This document shows, piece after piece, positions 21,816-32,907 of a DNA stretch of 64,000 bases. Position 1 is the first letter of the stretch. Each line of letters begins with the position of its first letter. This stretch comes from Eudorina sp. 2006-703-Eu-15. Taxonomy: Eukaryota > Chlorophyta > Chlorophyceae > Chlamydomonadales > Volvocaceae. The stretch covers positions 130,001-194,000 of the forward strand of contig BDSI01000039.1 in assembly GCA_003117195.1 (NCBI GenBank). Direction: 5' to 3'. The position numbers and the translations under genes are program-made. Below the pieces are notes generated by a model, which ran no database searches, had not been told where the DNA came from, and saw only the letters and a program-made list of their open reading frames with translations.

Positions 21816-24674
21816 TCAAAGCTCCGGATGCGGCCAGGAAATGTTGCCCAGCAGTCCGGGGAAAGGGTCCGTGGCGATTCCCGAGACCAGCCCATGCCCC
21901 GCCGCCGCTGAGGCCGCCACCGCTGCCGGCGTGGGGGCCAGGGGGCTGGACCGGGGGCGCACGGCGGCGAAGTACGCGCCCCAGAACCAGTACTTGGCGG
22001 GGATTTGCAGCGTCAGCGAGGCGACAGGGATACACAGCCAGGTGGGCAGGTGGATGCGGGCGCGGAGCAGGGCCTTGACCAGTCGCTGCTCGACCGCCAT
22101 CAGCGGGGCCTGAGGCGGGACGACGTCCACCGCGGGGCAGCAACGCAGAACACCATGGGGCGTATGTCCGACAGCCGGGGTAGGGGGAGGCGTGCGATGT
22201 TGGCGACGCTGTCCGGCACAGAACAGAGAGAGACGGTTGTGCGCAACCCAGCCGACGCGTGTGTTCGCGTTACAGACTGCATGGCGTGTCACGACAGATA
22301 AAGACAGGCAGCCAAGGCCTGATGTTGCTGAAACACGATCCGCGATCACAGGCACGACGTAAAAAACCCTGACTGTACGGACATACGGACGACGTACACA
22401 GGTACGGTGGACACACGATCGAGCAGAGGTAGGACGCCCACCTGGATGGCGAAGAACAGCGCCTGCTTGCCCAGATGGGACGCATCGCCCGTGCAGACGC
22501 ACAGCAGCAGCTCGTGCATCAGGCCGCTGACGGCGAAGGTGGCGGAGAGGCCCGCCAGCCGCAGCAGCGCGGACGACGACCCGCGGCTGCGGCGGGCTCC
22601 CGCCGACGCCCCGGCCGACCCATGGGTCGGCTCCGGCGCGCCGCCAATGCTGCTGCCGCCGCCGCCGGCCTTGGCGCCGTGACGCCCTTCGTCCTCGGCT
22701 CGCAGGTTGTTGAACTCACCCGCTGCTGCGTCGTCCGGGCCGGTGACAGGCCCAGCAGGAGCCAGACCCGTGGGTCCCATGTCCGGACAGGGTGGGGGCG
22801 CCTTGCTGCCAACACCGTCGGCTTCGCCGCCGACGGGAGTCTTGGCCGTCGCCGAGTCATCCGATGACTGGTGCGGAGCCCTGTCGGCCTCTGGCGATCC
22901 GCGGGTGCGCTCCCGAGGTCCCGAGGCGGCCACCAAGCGGCCTGGACGCCGACGCGAGGGGAGGGGGCAGGGGCGGTGCGCAACCGGAGGAAGGAGGGTG
23001 GGGGCCGCGTCAGTATCGACAATGCGAGGCTGACAGTTGACCCACATGCTGGGCCAGGAGGCAGCTGGGTTCGCCAGTGTGACCTAGTTTCCTGTCCGCT
23101 GACCTGCTTTTCAAATTCGGTATCAACCCCGCAGGTTGCGGTCTGCCTGGCCCGGTGGGCATTGGCGACGCCGTGTTGGCTTCCGCTGCAGCAAGCAAAG
23201 TCCCATTCACTTTGCACGGTTTCCCGGGCAGCTGCAAGAAAACCTGTGAACCTCAGCCACGGCACCCATGCCCCATGCGGCACGCAGAAACGTACGACAC
23301 TCACGTTGTACCAGAGGTTCGTACACCAGGTACTTGAGGGATGAGGAGGCGGGCAGGTTCCAGCGCCGGCCCCAGAAGTCTGCGAGGCTGGTCTGCAGCC
23401 AGGGCCGGTCCCAGGAGGGGCCCACGTCCAGTCCCTGGAGCCAGATCACCAGCGCCGCGCAGGCGTTGGCCCAAAGGTCGCAGTAGCAACACACGCCGAA
23501 GGCTGCGAAGCAGGGGGGGTCACCGCACCGCACGAAAGGCAAGGACGGCAAGGTCGGGAGGTCCGGGGCGGGTGTGTTCGATTCTGGCGCAGTGCATGCT
23601 GTGCATGGACAGATGGCGGGTTGCTAGCGGGCGGACATGGGGCTACCGCCTACCGGTACGGTACCCGAGGGGCACGCGTCTCCCTCCTGGAACGGGCCTT
23701 GCTGCTTGTTTCAATCGTCCCTCCACACGTGCTACGGTACTCGCAAGTACCCAAGGTGCCGCGTGAGGGACCAAAGGACCCAGGACGCGGCCCAACCGAC
23801 GCGCGGCAACCATGTGTTTGCGCACCCTCTGGCGGGTGCTGCTGGGGCATTCCGCGCCCTCTGGCTCACCTGCCGAGTAGGTCTTGGCGAAGAGGGGCAC
23901 CCAGGGGTGCGTCAAGGTGAAGAGCCCCGCCACCGCGATGACTGCGGGGCACGGCATGGCACATGTACGACAACGGCAAACATCTCGAGGCGCAGGAGCA
24001 GCGCCCCTCGGCGAATGCGAGCTTCATCCATGACGGCTTCACCAATTTTCCGGATACCGCGGTCCTGACAGGACCGACACTACCGCCGGACAGGCCAGCC
24101 CAGCTCACCCAGGTTCTCAGGCACCCGCCATAGTACGCGCTGGAGTGCTCTTGATGCGCGGACCCGCCCGTCCGAGACTGTGACCACCCGCCCCTCCGCG
24201 TCTGCGTATGCATCGGTGGCAGCCGGGCGGGGTTGACGTCTGTCAGCGCAGCTGTCAAATTTGCAATAACTCCAACGACGATGTGTAGGTAGATCTGTCT
24301 CAATGGCGCCGAGCGACTGGGGCTGAGGAGGCCTTGCCTGTTTTGGGAATGATGGGCCACAGCAGCAGCGCCGTGAACTGGCCCAAGCTCAGGTCAGGCT
24401 GCGTGAGCGGACCTCGGCCGAGGCAGAGCGCGAGCAGTTTGAAGTTTGCCAGCCACAGCAGAATGGCTGCAGCGCTGGCGCGGCTGACGCTCTGGACGTC
24501 GAACAGAAAGGGAACGGCGCTGTACAGGGCGACAGCCGGCGTGCAGAGGAGCAGGCGTTGAAGGCCTGGACGCGTCCGGTGCACCACTGCGCGCACGAGC
24601 GCCGCCGAAACGACGCATGCGAGAGGGGCGACCGTAACACATGCAGTCCAATGGGCCCATGTCTGTAGCGACAT
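21816..24674 (-). CDS. Wax synthase-like membrane-bound O-acyltransferase (frame broken near 24,300)
   Basis: Likely a plant-type long-chain-alcohol O-acyltransferase of the endoplasmic reticulum, making wax esters from fatty alcohol and acyl-CoA. The start ATG is at 24672-24674 and the first exon has hydrophobic segments and LANFKLLALCLGRGPL, a wax-synthase signature. Further pieces: 24190-24310 (IYLHIVVGVIANLTAAL); 23870-23941 (VAGLFTLTHPW); 23305-23502, containing SLADFWGRRWN, the hallmark DFWGRRW motif; about 22430-22740, containing TFAVSGLMHELLL with the catalytic His of the SGLMHE motif; and 21816-22109, ending at TGA. Exons 23870-23941 and 23305-23502 join in phase; the left edge of the SGLMHE exon and its preceding Ser/Gly-rich region are uncertain. 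Exon 1 and the next coding piece overlap in different frames at 24300-24360 with no room for an intron, so this copy is frameshifted, mis-sequenced or spliced unusually. Confidence 0.72.
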
Positions 24675-25053
24675 TCCTGACGAACTCGGTGTGGGTGCAC
24701 TAGGCTCAATGGTCCGTGGGTCGCACGACTGGCAGTTGCAAGAAGTCGGGCAAGTATACTTTAATTAATTATATATCATGCATCGCCAATACCTAGCTTG
24801 TCAAAATGAATTTCCGTCGTGCATTGGACAAACGGCTCTGTCATACGACATGCTTGAAGGCTTCGCTGTCCGCACAGTCTCTGCGATAATCCTTTGTCTG
24901 CAGTTTGAAGTGAATTCTCTAGTGATATCTGCAAGGCATTTCAGTGTTTGGAGTAAGAGACATTTCTGAGTCCCCGTTTTCGCAATAGATTTCATCCAGA
25001 GATTTTCCTGCTTGGTCCATAAAGCAAAATTGTTACTTTAATAGGTTCTCAGC

Positions 25054-25581
25054 GTGCAACGCAAAGATGTCGTCGGCTGGTGCGGTCGCCGAGCGTGCAG
25101 GTACATCATCACTGATTGTATATTGTTTGGTAGGCTGGTATCTAAAATGGGTATAATGTCGCTATTTCCTGTGGCAGCATCTTCCGCGGGAGCGGGGCCA
25201 CGCGTCGTCGTCATGCGGCGAGAGGCGATACCGGCAGAACTGCTGCTAGTACGGGAGGACGCAAGCAAGTACGCTCGTGGGATCTTGCAGACGAAGGAGC
25301 AAACGAAGGAAGCGCAACGGGAGATTCAGTGGGCTAACCGACGGGAGCACTGGTTCGCAGCGTTCGCCGCTGGGTTTCACCTCCTCTCTTTTGCGATGAA
25401 CCTAGCGTTCTGGGGTGTCGAGGGGATGCCCCCCGACCGCTACTGGCCAAACAGCCCAAGGTGCGAATTATTGGGTTCCGACCATGCTTCTGACTGTTGG
25501 TCCACGCATACGGGGAGGGCTGCCTGGTTGAAGCACAGCACATCGTCGCCTATGGAAGCCCCGGGAATCGTGCACCATTAA
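25054..25581 (+). CDS. Hypothetical open reading frame, doubtful
   Basis: A 175-codon open frame in a region of lower GC and no other gene. The middle is charged and helix-prone, followed by a short hydrophobic stretch (FAAFAAGFHLLSFAMNLAF) that could be one membrane segment. I recognise no family. The frame is interrupted by no intron, unlike all real genes here, and it could be a fragment of a mobile element or chance. The N-terminal codon choice is arbitrary; a second Met lies at residue 32. Confidence 0.2.
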   Translation: MQRKDVVGWCGRRACRYIITDCILFGRLVSKMGIMSLFPVAASSAGAGPRVVVMRREAIPAELLLVREDASKYARGILQTKEQTKEAQREIQWANRREHWFAAFAAGFHLLSFAMNLAFWGVEGMPPDRYWPNSPRCELLGSDHASDCWSTHTGRAAWLKHSTSSPMEAPGIVHH

Positions 25582-25640
25582 CCCCGCCACCGCCCTAAGA
25601 CAGGGCCTCGCCTTTGAACCGTGCTCAGCCGCGCACGGAC

Positions 25641-25803
25641 GCGCCCAAACCATGCTGCCTGCTGTCCTTTTCCAAACCATGCTGCCTGTTGCACTTACTC
25701 GTCCAAACCATGCTGCCTGCTGTACTTACTCGTCCAAACCATGCTGCCTGCTTCACTTACTCGTCCAAACCATGCTGCCTGCTGTACTTAACGCGTCCAA
25801 TGA
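25641..25803. repeat. 31-bp tandem repeat, about 5 units
   Basis: Units of TCCAAACCATGCTGCCTGCT plus about 11 more bases (TACTTACTCG type) repeat head to tail, with the first unit shorter and the units differing by a few substitutions. It lies in the gene-poor stretch between the wax synthase and dehydrogenase genes. Confidence 0.85.
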
Positions 25804-26147
25804 CCCACGTTTCCCGTGATCCTCCCTATCAGGATCCGGCTCCAGATCCGGCCCGGGCGATACGGCAACGTGGAGGGAACCCAACGCGTGTACATGGACT
25901 ACTTGGCCCGCGCGGAGGGGGCGATGTGAGGAGGGACACCCAGTGGAGCACCGCGAGCAGTGCTCGCCCGAAGCGGGGCCTTCTGCGGCAGAGCGAGGGA
26001 GGGAGCGACGGGGTTTATTATGTTTGGTGGGCCGTGCGGGAGGCCCAGCGAGGGGTGCAAGCTCCGGCGCTTTTCAGGATTGGCTGTCTCGAAAGCTTCG
26101 GGCGGGCGGCGGCGGACTGGCGTGGGGCGGGTCCTTGATTGATTGGG

Positions 26148-26234
26148 CTCATGGATTGGGCGCATGGATTGGGCTCGTGGATTGGGCTCATGGATTGGGC
26201 GCATGGATTGGGCTCATGGATTGGGCGCATGGAG
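26148..26234. repeat. 13-bp tandem repeat, about 7 units
   Basis: Seven head-to-tail copies of ATTGGGCKCATGG alternate between the T and G variants at the K position, giving a higher-order 26-bp period. One copy has GTGG in place of ATGG. Confidence 0.85.
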
Positions 26235-26239
26235 TCATT

Positions 26240-28216
26240 GGAAGCTTTGTCCCTCCATGATACGGACAGCCGGCGGTAGGACGGCGTTGGCGCCACATTT
26301 TGCGGTTGCTAAGCAATGAAGGTACCTGTCCCGCAGATGGAACCTGGTGGGTTTTCCATCTGCGGCCATTTAGGTCTGCGGCCCAGCTGCGGGGTCTGCT
26401 TTCCCGCCAAGAAGACCGAAACGGAAGGGCTGCAACGTAACGGTGGTGGGCTGCAGGGGGTGAGACGGACTTGACCTGACCCGTCGGTCCGTGTGTCCGT
26501 CGGTCCGTGACACGATGACGATGGGCGGCTGCTGGTACATACGCACTGGGTGGGACGTGCGGTGGGAGCAACTCACAAGGTGGCTTCCAAACGAGTGGCC
26601 TCGCCAATTTCCGTGGGTGTCACGACGTCTCCGGGCACCCAACTCAGCAAGTCACGGCTTAGACAACGTGTGTCGGTCGGTTGTGCTGTTTCAGCTGTTG
26701 CCGGGTTTACAACATGGCCCGGACCTCACGACGCTGCTGCGGGTGCGGCCTGACCATGAAGACGGTGCACCGATGCAGTGGAAGCGGTGGACATGGCTTG
26801 CAGGCCTGGGCTTGCGGCCTGGACGGAGGGAGCTGTAGAGGTCTGGAGCACTGTGGACCATAGCGTAACAACGCGCAACCGAAATGCGCGTCGGCACGGC
26901 CACCAATTCGCTGATCGCCGGCGCACGAGCCGATGGCCCTGTTGGCTAACAGGGATTGGATTGACCGCCCCATTACGAATGCCGTACAGCATGCGCGGGG
27001 CTGCAGTACGAGTTGAGTACGGAGCGCGTTACCTTGGTGGCCTGCCTGGTGGCATAGCGACTGCTGGGGCTGTTGACGGGGTACCGCAATAACCTGGGCG
27101 AGTGCCGGGACTCGTGCATCCGACATACGGGGCATTCCAGCTCAGTCGGGAGCTCGGGCCCCCTAGGACCCACTCCAGGCCACCCGAGGACCAACGGGCC
27201 AAGCCGCCCCGCAACACACGGCGCATGAGAAGGGCCACGATATGCGCAGATGTCAACCAGTCAACCCATGCTCCGAATGTCACTTACATGACCGTATTTC
27301 TTCCATGATTTCGAATTCTCCGATGATTGACTACATAACACCCACCGGGATGAACTAGGGGGCGGACCTCTGCAGGTTTCCGGTCCTGTGCGCGCCTTCG
27401 GAGTTGAACCATCGCGACCCGCACACCCTGCGCAGTCCTTCCGTAGTTCCTCTGCTCCGCGATTAACGGGCTGCGCGGCCCCTGCCTTCGGCGTCGCACG
27501 GCAGGCAACCGACGACTCGGAGTGGGTCATCGCCGATTGCCCTCGGTAAACCCTTGACGTCGCAACACCGCCAACTGCGCCCCATCAGGGCCACAACCAT
27601 GGTCAACAACCAAACCCGATATCAGTATATGACCGAACGAGCATGCTAAGCCTGCAGCCCTGCGCACTTTAAACGTTCTTCACCCACGAACTCAACGGCG
27701 GTAGCCATGCATGAAAAATCTTTCAAGCGTAAAAATACTAAATCCAACATCAAACCTGGCTGGGCCGCACACAAACAGACAACGGGTTTCTTCGCTCAAC
27801 ACCAATGCCCCCTTTCCCGACCATCTCCAGTCCACCACTGCTGGCAGAGCCCCTCGCCACCCGCAGACACCATGATTAACACGTGCAGAGCCCCGGGACT
27901 GCCGTCGTACGACCCAGCCTCCTTTGTTCGCGACCGTCCATCAGCGCCACGCTTCCGATGCGACCCATGAGGACCACCCCTAGGGCCCCGGCCCAGTGCC
28001 TGAAACCGCCTGATACCGCCTTGGTCTAGCTCCCCCGCCCGAGACGGAGCGCCCTGAAGTCCCATCCACCTCAGGCCCTTAACCCTTGGCAACTAATCAA
28101 CAAATTGACAGATGAAGGAAGATGCAACGGTGCCACGGAGGTCAGCAGGTGCGCGGTACGGTACGGTGCGGATGCACGGGCGCGCGAGCGACCCGTGGGT
28201 CAGGCACCGACGCCGC
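26240..28216. other. Gene-poor region, nothing assigned
   Basis: Open frames here are short, overlap on both strands and show no family motif. No tRNA, rRNA or transposase signature was seen. The right end should include the 3' untranslated region of the short-chain dehydrogenase gene, but no TGTAA motif was recognised on the minus strand. Confidence 0.4.
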
Positions 28217-31028
28217 TCAGACCTGCGGCTGCGGCGGCAGCTTGGCCAGCTCCGCCGAGGCGTCCCACAGCTCCGCCGCCAGCTTGGCGTCGTACGTCTG
28301 CGTGGCGGAGCGCACCGGCTTGCAGCGCCCGGCCAGGACGCCGCCGGTGAGCTTGCGCAGCGGCCAGTCCCACAGGCTGGTCACCACGGTGGAGAGGCCC
28401 CACAGCAGCCCCTTGACCTTCTGCCCGAAGCCGAAGCCCTTGCCGCGGTAGCCGTCCAGGTTGCAGAGCATGGGCGAGCAGAAGAGACCCCGGGAGTAGT
28501 ACCTGAGGGGGCCAAGAGGGGGCGCCAAGGACCGGGGAGCAGGGAACAGGGGGTTCAAGTCAGAGAGAGCGGGGGGCAGCAGGGAGCAGCGGGCAATAGG
28601 GAGCAGGGCGGGTTTAGTGGGCAGTGGGAAGGGATTGCGAGTTGCATGGCACGCGCGACGGGTGAAGAACTCTTGGAAAAGGCAGAGGAGGTAGCGATGG
28701 CAGTTCCCGGTGAGTGCTGTTGGGACCAAGTGCTCGGTACCTGAATCGCCCAAAGAGGTGTGGAGGTATTTGTCAACATCGCGCAAGCTGTCGATACGTC
28801 CCGGGAGTACCGTATGTGAAGGCAGCCGCTCAACCGCCGCGGCAGCGAGGCATTTCTCTGTGGCAGGTGACAGTGGGGACAGTGGGACACGCAAGCGCAT
28901 GTCCGGCTGCCCACAACAGAACTGTGTACCTGGCCACGACCCTGGCTAGTCCCGGTTACCCTGTGTCGTCCAAACGGTCATACCGTTACGTGCACATGAC
29001 ACCCTGCATAACCCACCGTCCAGTGGATGCCGCCCACCGCCATCCGTTCGGCCGACCGGTCCACTACCAATCCCAAACTCCTTCCACCCCGCACGCGCCT
29101 TTTCCGCTCGAGAGACCCCGAACCCCCCCTGCGGTGCAATGCAATGCAGCGTCGGTGCCGTGTCGTACCTGAGGTCGTCCGCGGGCAGCACCGGGGTGCC
29201 GTTGACCACCCGGCGGTCCTTGTCCCAGGGCACCGTGGCGGCGTACACCACGCACTTGGCGCCGTCGGAGGGCGGGCTGTAGCACAGGTCGATGATGGTC
29301 CTGAGGACAGCGGGGGGTCAGGGGGTCAGGTGGCCAACATGAACACAGGGACAGGGGGTCAAGGGGCCTCCCTCCTCCTCCGCGTCCTCCCCCATCTCCT
29401 CCTCGCTTACTTCATGAAGCCCTTCTTGAACATGGGGCTCTTGTCCCAGATGTTGGACTTGACGCCGCCCGGGTCCGCGGCGCACGACGTGACGCCGTGG
29501 TTGCCCAGCCGCCGCTGCAGCTCGTACGCGAAGAGCACATTGGCCACTGCGGCGTGCGGCCGGCGGCGGGTGCGGGGGAGGGATCAGGTTTTCAGGTGCC
29601 ATGCCACGATGCCATGGGGGACTTACGAAGCTGCTTTGCCAAAAAGCGGCAGAACTACCGCCGGTTCACTATCGCCACATGAGCAGCCGTGCGCGCGGCC
29701 CGGGCGGCAGTTTAGCTTGTGCTGTAGAAATCTCACACTCGGCCCTGCGCCCTACCTGCGCTGCGCCCTGGAGGCGCCGCGTCAAGCCGTGCCCTGCCCC
29801 GGTCCATCCCCCTCATGTCAATCCAGACCCCAACAGTCCACCCACCCACCCACCCACCCCCCTCCAAGGCGGGACACACGCACACCGCGCCCCCGCGGAG
29901 CCCACACGCGACTCGTCTCCGATCCATCGCCTGCCCCGCCCCAGTGATGCATGACCCCCGCCCCAGCGCTTCCCCCCTCCCCCCGCCCAGCCCCTGCCGG
30001 CAACGCACGTTTGGTGTGCTGGTAGAACCCTGAGCGCCAGTCCTTGAGGAAGGCCTTTGCGTCCTTCATGATGATGGTGCGGTGGGTCACGGAGGCCACA
30101 GTCACCACGCGGGCCTTGTTGGCCACCAGGATCTTCTCCAGCAGCCGAGTCAGCGTGTAGGGACCCAGGTGGTTGGTCTGCAAGGGAGGGAGGTATGGGA
30201 GAAGAGTGGAAAGGGGTGGGGGGGGGTTTGCAGTCGTTGCAGCTGAGGGGCATGGTGTGGCCCCGCGGAGGTTCCTCCGGGGATAACCCAGAAGCGCACC
30301 GGGGCAGGACCTGGTCACGTGCGCGAAGCGCGGGCGCGGGGTGAAAAGCCGTGGCGCGCCATTGGTTTTGAGTGGCAAGACAAGCAGCAGGAGATACGGC
30401 TTGTGCGTGTGAGGCATGGTGCTGGCCTGGACGAAGCGCAGTTTGAGTGAGGCTCGTGGGGCCGTCCAGCGGGAAAGGTCGTTCAAAAGTTAGAGGCCAG
30501 GGTATTGGTTCAAGACCGCCCGATGCCTCGCGCGCCAGGCAGACCCCCTGCACCTTCTACCGGAAGGGACCAAGCTAAACCGTACCTGTGCAATACCTCC
30601 CACTCCGTCCGGAGTGAAGTTCTTCGTCATGAACGAAACGCCAGCGTTGTTTATAAGGATGTTAAGGCTTGGGTAGTCTTTTTTGATGAACTCGGCGAAG
30701 TTCCGAACGCTGTCTTGGGAAAGCAGGTCCAAAGAAGGACCGATCACCATTTTCGCGCCGGGATGATCCTGTTCAATATCTTTTACCACATCCTCAGCGG
30801 CCTTCGTGTTACGTACACCAAGGATGACCGTCGCGCCCAGACCTGTCGGATGGCGCGCGAAAACGCTTACACGCACGCCCGTGCCACAGCAGTCACCGGC
30901 GCGATTTTAATATCCATTTATCACACTCGTCTGGGCTGTTGGTGCTCACCAGCCAGCTCCTTGGCAGTCTCCAGGCCGATGCCACTGGTGGCACCGGTCA
31001 CCAGCGCGACCTTTCCTTGCAACGACAT
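28217..31028 (-). CDS. Short-chain dehydrogenase/reductase, retinol dehydrogenase-like
   Basis: NAD(P)-dependent oxidoreductase of the classical SDR superfamily; substrate unknown. Six exons join in phase: 30950-31028, 30586-30842, 30009-30177, 29411-29546, 29169-29300, 28217-28502, giving 352 aa. Exon 1 encodes GKVALVTGATSGIG, the TGxxxGIG cofactor motif; exon 2 has NILINNAG (NNAG motif); exon 3 ends with the catalytic YxxxK as YQHTK, continued by LANVLFAYELQ in exon 4; exon 4 has ADPGGVKSNIW (PG motif). Later exons form a C-terminal extension longer than a core SDR (about 250 aa), with Trp- and Gly-rich segments near GLLWGLSTVVTSLW. This layout resembles RDH11-14, TIC32 and WWOX-type SDRs. 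There is no clear transit peptide: the Rossmann fold begins at residue 6. It lies about 700 bp downstream of the cysteine synthase gene on the same strand. Confidence 0.9.
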
Positions 31029-31721
31029 GGTTTATTTGTTGCCCACTTGCTGCAGCGGTTGTCGGGTATGAAGAATGTGTGCTTTATACTTGCGTGCCAC
31101 GAAACGCGAAGCACCGTCCTCGGAGCGCGTCACGGTACTTGAAACAGCAAGCTTGTGACTGTGGCGATTTACTATGTCAAATAGGTGCGGTTGCTGAAAA
31201 AATGTTCTGTCCAAGATGTCCGAAGCTGTCCGCCTGGGACTAACGCCTAGGACTAACGACTTGGGTGCAACCACCGCTTTGTTCGACTCAGCTGCCCGTT
31301 GATTCCAGTCGAGGCGCGTACACTACAGAATTTATCACAAATACTTACAAGCTTGACGACAGTCGCACTGGCAATATGCCAAACCTTGGACTCGCCAACC
31401 TCGTGCGAGTCGGCGAGCGCAAGCGAGTGAGATCGAGGAAAACCATTACACCCGCTGGGCGGTCCCTTCGGTCACAAGGGGAAAACGCGTATGAAAAATC
31501 AAATTTAGAGTTCTCCGAATCGTTCTCCCCAGTCCTTTCCCGCAATGCTTCTTGTCTCGGCGCATTCAGCCAGCAGCCATCCCATGTTACACAGCCTGCA
31601 GAACAGCCACGGTTCAAGGGAATCAGTACGGTACCAACTAAGCATGTGTACTTGATCTGCCCGGCCAACTTATCCCGGGCACCTTGTATGCAAACCAACC
31701 CTGAGCTTCGGGCAACAACGT
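31029..31721. other. Intergenic region: dehydrogenase promoter and cysteine synthase 3' UTR
   Basis: Contains the promoter side of the dehydrogenase gene and the 3' untranslated region of the upstream cysteine synthase gene on the minus strand. No open frame with recognisable similarity. Confidence 0.5.
31587..31591 (-). terminator. Probable TGTAA poly(A) signal of the cysteine synthase gene
   Basis: The minus strand reads TGTAA about 130 bases after the proposed stop codon of the cysteine synthase gene. TGTAA is the established poly(A) signal of Chlamydomonas and relatives. A second copy lies near 31344. Confidence 0.5.
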
Positions 31722-32866
31722 TTATTGCAGAGCTGCATGCTTTCCACCTGGAAGGTGTTGTCCGTGCGCACTCGGCCCTGTAACGCTTACCTCGAACGTC
31801 ATCTTGGACGCCTCATCACGCAGCGACTGGAACAGGACACTGGACAAGTAGCGCTCGCCAAACGACGGCAGTACCACCACAACCAGCTTGCCCTCGTTCT
31901 CTGGCCGGCGGGCAACCTGTGCACGTAGCACATACCCCATGTCGGCACGACTCATTCAGCTGGCAGCGCTTCGTGGCAGCGCTTCGTTGGCATCGGGAAT
32001 GAGCCGCAAATTCGAACATGGATGCCGCATCTGATGTCGCATTTCGATGTCACATCTAATTCTCACAGGTGGAGCAGCATGCCACTAACCCCCGAGCAGT
32101 CAACCGCTCCGCCCAGCGGCGAAGCTCTCAGGCCTTTCTTCTCAACACCCATCCATGAGACCCGCACGCAGCTTGGCAGACCCATACAGAAAATCAACCC
32201 CCGATTAGCAGCAGCTCCGACCTTCGACCGCAGCCGACTAGTGCTTTGGCTCGATGCGCATTGGGGGGATTGTTTCCATACGCAGTGTGGTTGTGGAGGC
32301 GACTGCGCCTGTCACCGATGCCCGCGGGAGCCACTGTGACAATGCATCATTCATATTGCCGCGCCGGCATCCCCGACCGTAACTCGGCTGGCCCCGGAAC
32401 CGTACCTTGAGTGCCGCCTGCACGGCTGCCCCCGAGCTGATGCCCACCATGAGACCCTCCTCAAGAGCCAGACGACGGGCCATCTCAATGGCATCGTCAC
32501 TCGAGATCTGTTAGGGGCAGCACATCAATTTGAAATGGGTCCACAAACTGATTACAAACCCACAGGGGGTGGACACAGCTTCTTCCGCGGAGCTTAGCAT
32601 ACAGCTCACTCAGCTGCAAAGAGCTACAAATATCTTTTCCTCTGTCCCCGTGATAAAGCAGCTAGGACGCCTAATGGGCCTACGGACAAGTTGCGGTCTT
32701 GTATCTATGCGGCCGCGGCCGTATGTCGCATCGTCCACTGCAAGCAGAAGGGATGGATCCAGCGACCCCAGGCGGTCCGCAGCACCCTCCCTCCCTCCCT
32801 CCTTCCCAAGCGGTCCACGGCCGCACCTGCACCACCTCGGAGATTAGGGACGTGTCCAACACGGCC

Positions 32867-32907
<41 letters not shown>

